Origin: Zasmidium citrigriseum
Lineage: Eukaryota; Ascomycota; Dothideomycetes; Mycosphaerellales; Mycosphaerellaceae
DNA: 64,000 nucleotides
Direction: 5' to 3'
Assembly: GCA_002786025.1 (NCBI GenBank)
Contig: NHNW01000001.1
Location: 124,001 to 188,000 of the forward strand
Shown here: positions 13,388 to 23,562 of the stretch, one piece after another
Layout: every line of letters begins with the position of its first letter
Position numbering within the stretch: the first letter of the stretch is position 1
Notes under the pieces: model-generated
Seen by the model: the letters and a program-made list of their open reading frames with translations, nothing else
Database searches by the model: none
What the model was told of the DNA's origin: nothing
Position numbers and translations under genes: made by a program

Positions 13388-13442
13388 GTAAGTTAATAGC
13401 TATTCTAATCGTCGAGCGATTCGATTACTAACTCTTCCGTAG
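13388..13442 (+). other. Preserved intron in the DUF6589-like pseudogene
   Basis: The sequence begins gtaagtta, contains tactaac near the 3' end and ends ccgtag. Its 55-nt length changes the frame by exactly the amount needed to join the two conserved halves. RIP left the splice signals readable because they contain no CA or TG dinucleotide. Confidence 0.65.
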
Positions 13443-14786
13443 GTTATATACCGAGATAAACGCTATCTATACTCTACTATATACCTACTATAGTAATAAT
13501 CTAAAGAAGTAGCTAGCCTACTCTATTATCGAGGACTAGACCTTCTTTAATATTAAGGGTGTCTCTAAGGCTAGCCCGAAGTTCTAGACTATCTAGAGTC
13601 TACTTTATCGGTCTTTCTAGTCTCGTATTACCGCTATCTTTATCTAGAAGTTAAATAATTATAAGAAGGTAGAGTATACTAGCGAGGATAATCGTATCGA
13701 TACTATTAAGAAGGCTATTTCTAAGCTAAAGCTAGAGGAGTACCTCTATATCGTTATTAAGATCTATAACGACGTCTTTACTAAGGAAGCCTAGTAGGGT
13801 AAGTATAGTATAAAGAAGGTAGTAGATCTAGCCTTTACTACGATATACTATATACTCTAGGAGATCGAGAAGCCTATAACTATCTATATAGCTATCCGTA
13901 AGGAAGATATTAGCTATCTACGCCGTATTGTTAACTATCTAATCCCTTCCTTCTTTAGTACTAGCTAGGGTAACTATAGCTAGTATAAGTTAAACTTACG
14001 TTAGCTATTAAGTAAGGCTTATAACGAGGAACTATAGAGAGCTATCTTAGCTACTAGAGTAATTAATCCCTCTAGTAAGCGTAGCTAGGCTATCGCTTCT
14101 AATAAAGAGATAGAGCTCTAGAATAAGGACTACGTAGAAGATATCTCCGCTAGAAGTAGTAACTCTTACGATATTACTACTACCTATAAGAGAAAGGGTC
14201 TAAATAGTAAGGTAGCTCGTACCCTACGTAATACCTTCGTTAAGGGTATTAGCGTTAAGGGTACTAGCTATTATACTAGTAAGAATATCCTCGTCGATAT
14301 ATATAGCTACGTAGATAAGTTATTTAGAGAGGGACTAGCGAAGCGCTAGCTACTAAAGCCTACTAGATTATCGACTAGATCGTCTTCTACTACTACTACT
14401 ACTAGATTATCTTCTATCGCCGACGAGGAGCGCTTCCTTTCCCCTAATATCCTATAACTTAGTATAGACTAGCTCGTAGCGAAGATTAATACCTTTAACG
14501 CTACTAATAAGCGGAAGGTAATACGCTAGAGTCGCTAGACGGATAATACTAAGGCGTATAGCGTAGATAAGATCGACGGCGCTAATACTCGAGATACTAG
14601 AGACCGTAGCGATAGTAGTAGAGAGATTACTAATATAGATCCTAATACTAATAGTCGATATATTAACTATAAGGATATAATCGATCCTAATTAGATAGGA
14701 GAGTAGGACGATATTAACTAGTACGACGATAAGGGTAACCTATTATAAGTAGTAGAGTAGTCGTTAAGCGTAATCTAGCCGATTAA

Positions 14787-14876
14787 GTTTTTATACGTAA
14801 TAAGCTAACCTATAAGTTAACCTATAAGCTTATCTATAAGGTTATTATACGTAATAAGTTAATCGCGTATAAAAAC
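14787..14876. repeat. Palindromic gtttttatacg element, copy 1 (90 bp)
   Basis: The ends gtttttatacg and cgtataaaaac are exact inverted repeats. The interior holds further ataagctaacc/ggttattat inverted pieces, and near-duplicate ccgat(t)aag flanks are visible on each side. It sits at the 3' end of the DUF6589-like reading frame. The same ends recur at 18260 and 21118. Confidence 0.8.
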
Positions 14877-15960
14877 CGATAAGTAAAGTAAGGCGAGAGT
14901 TCGATAATAGGAGCGCTAATAATAGTAGGCTAGTATTTAAATAGACTTCTATTTCTTATCCTACTTACTCTTCTTCTTCTTCTTCTTTTTAGTAGCGATA
15001 TAACCTTTATACTCGTCGCCGCCTTTATTACCGTACTCGTCGTCGTTATCGTCGCGGCTATTCTTTATAAATCGCTCGCTCGCGCTAGATATAGTACTAA
15101 TATTACTATTATATCTACTACCGAAGAAGATTCCTAGGCTAATAAGCTACTCGCTATAGCTAAAGAGGCTATTAACTCGTAAGTATACGCGTATTCGAAT
15201 AGCGAGCGTCGACTAATATATATAGATTACTACTACTATCGCTATAGTAGTAGTAGTAGAGTAAGTAGCTACTTAATAGTATCTTTAGTATACTATTAAG
15301 GTAATAATTAGAGCTAGATACTAGGATACTAGAGCTAACAATTATATAGAGAGTTACTACTACCCGCCGCTACCCTAGTAGTAGCGCTAAGTAGTTATCT
15401 TAGGCCTATTACTCGTCTATACGCCCGCCGTAGTCGTCGCTAGTAGCCTATCGCCTCTACTTCTACTTCTACCTTCGTCTACGATATCCTAGAGAGCGAC
15501 GAAAAAGATAAGGTATCTATACCTTAATAAGTACTAGTACTAGCGGCTCTAGCTCTAGCTCTAGCTCTAGTAGCTCTAGTAGCGAGTTATAGTAGTTAGC
15601 CTCGTAGTACGCGTACCTAGTACTATCGGCTAACCGCTTAAGGCTAGTACTATAAGGCCTTATCTTAAGCTAAGTTCGACGTATTAAGCGATAGCGAGAA
15701 GCGTTACTACTTATATATTAGTAGGATTAAGGAGATACTAGGGGTATCTATTATATATATAAGGGTATATCGTCGTTACTATAGCTAGCCTAGAGTCTAA
15801 TATAAGGACTATACTATAGCGGCTACGCTATAGTTTAAGGGTAAGAAGGGTTCTAGTAAGTATACTCGTTACTACTAGGCCCGTAAAGAGTATAAGGCTA
15901 GGTAGATTACGAAGAATCGACTACGTTACTAGCTACTCGTCGCTATCTCTTTCAATTAAT

Positions 15961-16025
15961 CTAGTCTAGTCGTCTAGTCTAGTCGTCTAGTCTAGTCGTC
16001 TAGTCTAGTCGTCTAGTCTAGTCGT
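15961..16025. repeat. Tandem repeat, five 13-bp units
   Basis: The unit ctagtctagtcgt is repeated five times without error. All units lack CA and TG, so identity may partly result from RIP having driven variants to the same end state. Confidence 0.9.
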
Positions 16026-16612
16026 CTAGCTACCGTTAACGCTACCTTTACTTTACTACCCTTATACCCCTTTAGACGACCCTCTACTCCGCTACTACCT
16101 CTTACGCCGCTAGCTAGCTAGCCTCTAATCTCTATAAAGTCCGTCTATTATCGCTATTTACTACGATATTATCTAAAACCTTACCTATACTAATATTATA
16201 TAGTCGCTATTAGTAAAGCGTATAAATCCTTACCTATACGAGTATAACTTCTCGCTACCTACGCTCTTCCTTCTTCTTCCTTTTATCTACCTCCGTACCT
16301 CTACTATCTACTACTATAAGCCTATAATAGCGTATTATATAGAAGTCGAGCGTAGCGGTAGTATCTAGTAGGTATACGAAAAGATCCGTCTAGTATTAAC
16401 GATATTAAACTAATAACTATCCTACCTAATAACGTTAAACCGAGCGGTTAAGCTTATAATAAAACTAAGTAGTAGGCTAGCTACTATCTACTATACTAAA
16501 TAACCGAGTATATAGTACCTAGATATCTAGTTATAACGTTAAACTAACGATTAGGCCTATCTCGTCTACTATAATAGTAAACTAGCTACTAGCTATAGCG
16601 TAATATATCTAC

Positions 16613-16916
16613 TCTATCCTTACTAGAATCGATAAGATTCTATCTTATACTAGAGCGCGCTAACTACGATAAGTTACTATTATATCCTTACTAGGTTTAC
16701 TACTACCGAGCTATAGCTAAATAAGCTCTCTCTATCCTTACTAGAATCGACGAGATTCTATCCTATAGTAGAGCGCGCTAACTACGATAAGTTATTATTA
16801 TATCCTTACTAGGTTTACTACCGCCGAGCTACGGCTAAATAAGCTCTCTCTATCCTTACTAGAATCGACGAGATTCTATCCTATAGTAGGGCGCGCTAAC
16901 TACGATAAGTTATTAT
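16613..16916. repeat. Tandem repeat, 118-bp unit, about 2.6 copies
   Basis: Units start tctatccttactagaatcg at 16613, 16731 and 16849; the third is truncated after gataagttattat. Copies differ by a few substitutions, mostly C/T and G/A. Each unit contains the interrupted inverted repeat agaatcg...cgagattct. Confidence 0.85.
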
Positions 16917-18259
16917 CCTCTTCTTATTCGGTCTTTTACCCGCCTAAGCTCTAATTACGCTAGTTATTAACTTAGCGAGGTACCTCTCTTACCTACTAGC
17001 TAGCTACTTATAGGCCTAGTATAACGGCTCGACTAGCGTTCGCTCGCTTAGCTAGCCTTCTAAGAGGCGTAGGGTTTAGAGGTTATAGCTTAAAGACTAC
17101 CTAGGTAGACTTATAACGCTAGAGATATAGCTAGCTTCGATAGTAATACGTTTACGCTATATACCCTCTACTAATTTTATTTACGTCCGCTATACGTAAT
17201 AGTACCTCTAACTATATATTAAGCTTACTTTCGGGCTCGTCTATAACGGCTAGGGGTACCCGCTCTAAAGAAGCCTACTTATATTACTACTATCTTTAGA
17301 TACTTAGGCTTATTAACTCGGTAGTCTACTTATATAGCCTTTAGGCTTATAAGCGGTTACTTCGATAGAGAAGGTAATAGATAGGTTAACCTCTTACGTT
17401 AGCGTTATTACTCCTTCGAGTATACCGCTTTTAGCTATAGTATAGGCGCCTTTAAGTACTACTAGACCGCTTATAGTACGAGAGACTAATAATCTACGCG
17501 AGGCTCCTTCGGGTACTACTAAATCGCTAGAGAAGAGGGGGTTATACTAACTAGTTCGTCCGACTATATATAAGACCTCTACCTATCGCTCTTATCTTAT
17601 ATATCTTCCTAGGTAATACCTTAGGCGATAAGTAGGGCGTATTAGATTCGATAGATTTAGCGGTAAGAAGGTAATAGATTTAGTACTAGACGCAAGTAGA
17701 GGATAGTAATAGACGTATAGAGGTATTTAGCGATAGATTTAAGGGCGTTAGTAATAGATATAAAGCGTTAGCGATAGATTCGGTAGTATATTAATAAAGT
17801 GTTAATATTAAAGTTAGTAAAGTTAGTAAAGCTAGGACTCGGTAGGAGCGTAACTAAAGCTACGCGTAAAACTCGGCTTTCTACGTAGGGACTAAGACCT
17901 CGGCTCCTATAGCTTTCTACCTTTAACCTTAATATCGACCTTACTATCGAATCTATTACTAACGCTATCGAATCTATCGAAAACGAATATATAAAGCTTA
18001 TTAGAAGGGTCTCTTAATACGTCTATCTACTCTACTATCTACTAGCGAGCCTACGAGCGACTCTATAAGCGAATCTAAGAACGAATCTATTAGTATATCT
18101 ATTATATTTAGTCTTTACTACTCTATTAACTACGCGATTCTATAAGATATATATAGATAGATAGCTAAGAAGAAGAACCTAATCTAGCTAAGGAGAAGAG
18201 AGAAATCTTTAAGTAATATTACTACTAGCTAGGGATTAAGGAGTCTAGCTATTAGTATA

Positions 18260-18296
18260 GTTTTTATACGCGATAAGTCTAATTACGTATAAAAAC
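18260..18296. repeat. Palindromic gtttttatacg element, copy 2 (37 bp)
   Basis: An imperfect palindrome from gtttttatacgcg to cgtataaaaac. It lies at the C-terminal boundary of the RecQ-like helicase frame. Confidence 0.8.
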
Positions 18297-21117
18297 CTTA
18301 ACCTTAATCTAAACGACTACGTCTATAGCTTAGGCTCTCTTCGACCTCGCTCTACTCTTCTTTATCTTCTTCCTAAATCCTCGTTATTAGTATTAGTACT
18401 AAGGATATAGCGAAGTAATAGAGAGTCTACTTATATCTCTCTCTACCTCCTAGACGGGGTAGTAATACGGCTACTACGATAAGCGGTACCTTATAAGGCC
18501 TACTTAGTAGCTTAACTATCGAGTAGAGTACTAAACTTATTATTATCGTTACTAGTATTACGGCGGGTTATACGAGTTAGGGTAGTAGAGGTTCTAGTAC
18601 GAGAGGTCTTTAACGCTAGTAGAGTACTACCTACTCCCTTACTAGTAGTATACTTACCTTTACTACTACTAGGACTATAGCTAGCTCTCCGATTACTACT
18701 AGAACCTTAGCTACTAGTCTACTTACCTACTCGGCTAAGAGCTACCTTATACTTTATTCGAGTAGTAGTATTAGCTAAGCTATCGATAGCGCTTATAGTC
18801 TAATCTTAGCGCTCTACTACTATAGGTAGTAGTAGTAGTATAGCGATCTTAGTACGAGCTTATTATAAGGTCTACTAGGCTTACTTCTTCTCCTTCTCCT
18901 TATTAAGGCGGTCTCGCTCTTTATAATACGCCTTCTAATCTTAGAGGATATTAGGTATAATACTAGTAATCTCTAAAAGAAGCTAACTTAAGGGAATCTC
19001 TTTATAACGCTACGTCTTACCTAGACCGTTATACTAGGCTATAAATACTAGTATAGCCTCCTTTACCTTATCTACTATAAGAGGGCTTCTATTCTTAGTA
19101 GATTATAGACGAGTAGCCTAGTAAATATCCTAAAGTAGGTACTCCTCGATAATAAAGGTATATAGTACCGAGAAGAAGAGATTACTACCTCTAAGAGACT
19201 AGTTTACTCGCCTAGAGAACTAATCGATAAGATATAGTAAGAGGAAGCTCTACTTAGTACTAGTCTATAGTTTCTTAGGTACTAGTAGTAGTACTAGCGG
19301 CTAATAGTCTTCCTATTCTAGATATTACGAAAGCTCTATATTATATATACTATAGTAGGTCTCTAGTATAGTAGTAATAGACTTAAATATCTTCTTATCC
19401 TCGCGATAGTACTATAGTAGGACCTATCGAGGGTATTAAGGAGTAGCGAGGTACTAGCTATTAAACATAAGGCGCTAGATATTAGGTACCTTATTACGAG
19501 TATCTATAATCTTCTTAGACTACTCCCTCTTCTTTAGTCGGCTAGGCTAAGAAGTAGTCGCCTTACCCTTACTCTTACCCTTACTATAGCGGATAACGAC
19601 TAGCTCTAGACGGACCTTATCTTACTAGTCTAGATTATTAGTAAAGGCCTCGCTAGTAAGCTTAGTCCTCGGTATTCTATTATCGTCGATAGCTATATAC
19701 TAAACTAGTCTAACCTACTACTATACCTAGTAAGGCGATACTCTAGTAATAGTACCCTTACGGCTAATAATCGACCTATAGCCCGACTTCTATAGAACCT
19801 ACTACTAGCTATTATCTATCTACTAAGGTAGAAAGAAGATATAGATAGAGTAGTCTAAGTTATAGCTAGTACGGCTAGCCTTCTATATAGTATCGTCGAT
19901 ATCCTTCGTAATTAGTAGCTTATAGATAGTAATACGATCGATATTACTAATATTATAGCTAATTACGTAAGAAGGCGTACTATTAAGGAAGCGTATTAGA
20001 GAGTCGTCTATCTTAAACTACTCGTAGCGTAGATTCTAGTCGTTAGTAGCGATATAGGCCGTATAGAACTAGATAGTTACTATAATATCGACCTCGGTAG
20101 TCCTACTACTACTATAGGTATACTTCTTAAAGCCTAGATCGTCTAGATCCTTCGTTAAGTATACTAGCTAGCCTCGTATAGTATCTATTATCTAGTCGAT
20201 AGTCCTACGGCTATTAGCGAAGGTTAGAGTCTTAGGGATATTCTAAGGAGTTACTTCGCTAGTATCTAGATTAATAGTACCCTTTAATAGCGGGTAAAGG
20301 TAGTCGAAGCTATTTAGCTTACCCTTAGGGATCGTAGCTAGGATATACGAGATATCGGGCCTATTAATACTACTCTTAATAACTTACGTCTCGAATAGTC
20401 TATTACTAACTATACGGAAGCTAGTATACTTAAGTACGTATTCCTTAGTCTCTAGAGAGACTATCGTAGAGGTACCTAACTAAGAGGTATTAGTATAAAG
20501 GAGTATACGGAGCTCGAAGATCTAAGAGAACCTAGATATAGCGTTAGTAATAGAACCTATAGAAACGATAGCTATAGCTATAGCGATAGCGATAGCGATA
20601 TACTTACTCCTTACGAAAGTCCTACTATTTATAGATAAGATAAACCTCGTCGATAACTACTATACTAACTATATTAGAGATCTCGCTAATAAGAGTACGG
20701 ATATCCTTAGAAGCGGCCTACTCTAGGCTTATAATAATATACTATCTCTAGCTATTACGTATATCCTCGTATAGATTTAGATCTAGCTTCTTAGTCTCGG
20801 TAGTAATAAGGGCGACTTTAACGAGGTTACTATCTTCTCTAAGGCGTTAGGCTACTTTCTTAATATCTTGCTTCTATTCCTTACTAATACGATTAAGAGG
20901 AATAATCTAGATAGTAATTATACCTATAAGTAATATAAAGGCCTAATATACTATACTCTTACCTTTACTAGTACGAGCGATAAGGAGAATATCCTTTAGA
21001 CTAAAGATAAGAGAGAAGAGGTATATAGTTTAGATCTTCTTTAGGCGCTTACTCTTACCTAGATAGAACTAGATCGATATTAGCGATTACTTAGAGAGGC
21101 TAGCTAGCCCGTAGTCG
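18297..21117 (-). pseudogene. RIP-inactivated RecQ-type DNA helicase gene
   Basis: The minus-strand frame decodes to a superfamily 2 helicase. A Walker-A-like KGKS (motif I) lies about 20,970-20,990; IIPLNRIS (Ia) and SLEQAASK follow; VVIDEVYLI (motif II, DEVH before RIP) lies at about 20,637-20,660; FANSRRTID (motif IV) follows; and QKASRTS (motif VI, originally probably QKAGRAGR-like) lies at about 19,861-19,893. A 76-nt intron at 20532-20607 (GTAAGT, ACTAAC, CTAG) joins DFRKE to FSQIFELR in frame. The C-terminal tail is Ser/Thr-rich and open to the palindrome at 18260-18296. The N-terminal limit is uncertain: a lysine-rich frame at about 21,170-21,625 may belong to the same gene or to a neighbour. 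Related fungal helicases are found near telomeres (TLH type) and in transposons. Which applies here cannot be told from the window. Confidence 0.7.
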
Positions 21118-21154
21118 GTTTTTATACGTAATATATCTTATCGCGTATAAAAAC
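21118..21154. repeat. Palindromic gtttttatacg element, copy 3 (37 bp)
   Basis: The sequence runs from gtttttatacgtaat to tcgcgtataaaaac, flanked by cg and ct. It separates the helicase motif-containing frame from the lysine-rich minus-strand frame upstream. Confidence 0.8.
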
Positions 21155-22793
21155 CTAGGCTTACTAGGCGAATATACCTTATTAAGAACCTACTATAGAC
21201 CCTTCTTAATAATCTAATACTAGAGGGGACGAGCCTCGATATACTCGCTAGTATTAAATACTAGTATCTAGAGCTACTTAAGTATTATATCTAGAATATC
21301 GTTAACCCTAGCCTCGAAGTACTACTTCTATTCCTTAGGAGAGGTATTATTATCTAGTAGCTTAGGCGGAGTGCCCTTCTAGTTCGGCTTATTATAGCTA
21401 ATAGCCTTACGAGTTAGTAGACGAGGCTTCTACTTCTTACCTTTATCCTTACCCTTACTCGTTAGCTTTTAGCCTCTCTACTAGCCGCTAGTCTAAGCCT
21501 AAGCCTAAGCCTACTCCTTCTTCTTCTCCTTACGGCGCGCCTTAGCCGATAGGTTCTTCTACTAGAGATTTATATTAGGTAGTTTAGTAGGTATCGAGAA
21601 GTTAGTATTAAAAGGGGCGGATATTTAGTAGTCTATAGCGAGTTAGCGGCGACGATAATAATAAGAGGTTAAATAGCTATACTAATAGGTAGAGTAGATC
21701 TAGAACCTCGCGATAGAGTTTTAGGCTAGTTTATAGCGTTAGAATCGCCCGCTAGATAGTATTACTATCGCCGAAAATAGGCTAGGAGGAGTAGGCTAAA
21801 CGCTAAGCGGCTAGTAATAATAACGAGTAGTTAGACGATTAACTTAAGTAGACTCGATACGCCTAACTAGCTATATAAGCGAATAGGTTAACGGGTTTAA
21901 CGAGACTTAGTCTAGAAAGTATATTATCGTCGTTTTAGTACGTTTAAAGGGGGTTAAAAAGGACGAGTATTAAATAGAGAGTATAGCGGGCGGTAAATAA
22001 CTAATTTACTCGTAGAACTAACCTAGCGCTATCTTATAAGACTAATACGAGACTCCGTATCTATTTTATTTACTAGTACGACGTCGTTATCGCCGTCGCT
22101 ATAGGGGTATTCGATAGATAAACGCGTAATATAGAAATAACCTTTTTGTTTTCTAATTTTGTAAGCCGTAGCGTTACTTTAATAATTCTATAAAATTGCG
22201 CGTACGACGCTATCTATAGAAATCTAGAGCTAAGGCGTAGTTTTAATATTATACCTAGTTAGGCTATAAAGTAGTATTAATCCTTAGAAATCGCCTTAGT
22301 ATAGGCGTAAGGGGATCTTAACTAGATTTAGACATTAGCGCTTAGGCGCTCCGTAGAGAGCTTGTCTTACCTACTAATTAGTAACCTCTACGCTAATAAA
22401 GCCTACTCGTCGCCCCTACTTATCGCCTATATCTAAAGTAGTATTAACTTTACTATACCTTAAAATATATATACGAGCTCGGAAGTAGAGCGCCTAAATA
22501 GAGGTAGGATAGTTAGACGAGGAGCGTTAGATAAGGATAGCGTTAGATAAGAAGAGCGTTAGATAAGAAGAGCGTTAGGCGAGAGTAGTATTAGATAAGG
22601 ATAGTATTAGGTAGTAATAAGGGTAGCGTATATAATGCGATATACCGTATAGAGCCGCTAGTAATACGATAGACGATAGTAATAAGATAGTTAGTAGTAA
22701 TAAGGTAGAAGGAACGTATTAATAGTAATAATAGCTTAGACGCGCTACGGCGAGGATAATATAATATAGATTAAAGAAGGCGGAAGGATTCGA
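21155..22793. other. RIP-saturated DNA up to the sharp RIP border
   Basis: From about 21,625 down to 21,170 a minus-strand frame is open apart from TAG/TAA and encodes a basic, lysine-rich segment (AKARRKEKKKE and SKGKDKGKK), possibly the N-terminus of the helicase gene. The rest is unresolved. A 16-bp tandem repeat lies at 22524-22603. CA/TG dinucleotides return abruptly near 22,790. Confidence 0.65.
22524..22603. repeat. Tandem repeat, five 16-bp units
   Basis: The unit gcgttagataagaaga and close variants repeat five times, with a partial sixth copy after 22603. Confidence 0.85.
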
Positions 22794-22859
22794 GCAGTTA
22801 AGCAGTTTTGCCAAAAAATTAGGTAAGCAGTTAAGCAGTTTTGCCGAAAAGTTAGATGA
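22794..22859. repeat. 33-bp tandem duplication at the RIP border
   Basis: The motif gcagttaagcagttttgcc begins at 22794 and again at 22827. It keeps CA and TG, so it lies just outside the saturated zone. It may be the terminal repeat of the outermost element of block 1, whose other end is outside the window. Confidence 0.7.
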
Positions 22860-23562
22860 TTACTTCGGATGACACAAACTAACGTTTAGGCTGCCGCTAG
22901 TTGGTGCGATGCGAGGTCCGAGCCGACGCGACCTCACCTCACCTCATCCCCTTTCCATCCACCGCTGTGAAGCCGTATCTTGGCCGCTTATAAATCGTCC
23001 ATTCTATCATCGTTGCTACACTCATTCGGCCGTATGCAATGGATTGTCGGTGTCGGAAGTGTGCTTTGCCCTCGGCTATGGAAAGTTTTGAGACAGGGAT
23101 TGGTGTTGCTGTGGAGACGGAGCAAGACGTCACCTCTTTCTTCTTCACCGTTCTTCCTTTCATTCTCCGTCAAACGATTCGAGATTACGATTCTGGCACT
23201 TTTCTGAGGGGACTGACACTGCGACCTAGACACGAAACGAGAGCAGGATTCGGTTCCCGGAGAACACGATCCTTCGGTTGTTCAGCCGCATCCGCGAGAC
23301 GAGCTGTTGGATGAGGATTCCGTGGGGACGAAGAGATGTGTGAGACGGACTATGAGACAGGTACGTGGTTTTTTCCTCGCTCGAGTTCTTTCCAATGAGC
23401 TATGTTGCAGTCTGATTCTACCCAAGTTCGAAAAAGCAATTTGCAGTCTATTCTATCCTCCCCTTTCTGTGTCAATTTGGTTCTCAAAGCGCGGATATGC
23501 AGTCTCTGTGCGCATCTCGCCCCCCTTCTCTCCTTTCATCCCCTTTCAATGCGTGCTGCTGC
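22860..23562. other. Intergenic region
   Basis: Normal, unmutated composition. I see no credible gene here; short open frames overlap each other and lack family signals. It lies downstream of the minus-strand CBM18 gene and includes its 3' UTR. Confidence 0.6.

Larger units (their letters stand above)
4441..14790 (+). pseudogene. RIP-inactivated DUF6589-like gene, split by a gypsy retrotransposon
   Basis: Read with TAG/TAA as former Gln/Trp, a continuous frame runs from at least 4441 to 4814, continues after the retrotransposon at 11642, and reaches about 14,750-14,800. Joining across the 5-bp target duplication keeps the frame exactly. The N-terminal part is rich in Ala/Gln (about 11,640-11,770). 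Family-like signals are YNNFNYSRNKR at about 12,740-12,775, SDNITI at about 13,280, and FFNIKGVSKASPKF with RSFQSRITAIF at about 13,547-13,640. An intron fits at 13388-13442 (GTAAGTT, branch ACTAAC, end GTAG, 55 nt) and restores the frame change between the SDNITI and FFNIKG parts. I assign it to the DUF6589 family of fungal, transposon-associated proteins from remembered pattern only. The start codon (ATG now ATA) is not fixed, and 4441 is arbitrary within the open frame. It has no functional reading frame now. Confidence 0.6.
14877..18259. other. RIP-saturated module between palindromes, not identified
   Basis: The stretch is bounded by palindrome copies 1 and 2. Plus-strand frames between about 15,640 and 15,960 show runs of plausible protein (for example LSDSEKRYYLYISRIKEILG near 15,690-15,750), but I could not assign a family. 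Two tandem repeats lie inside (15961-16025 and 16613-16916). No intact gene is present. Confidence 0.6.

Noticed and set aside
1..22790. Centromeric or rDNA-spacer identity for the mutated block
   Set aside because: Identifiable transposon and helicase frames with CA-specific mutation explain the composition; no satellite array or rRNA sequence is visible.
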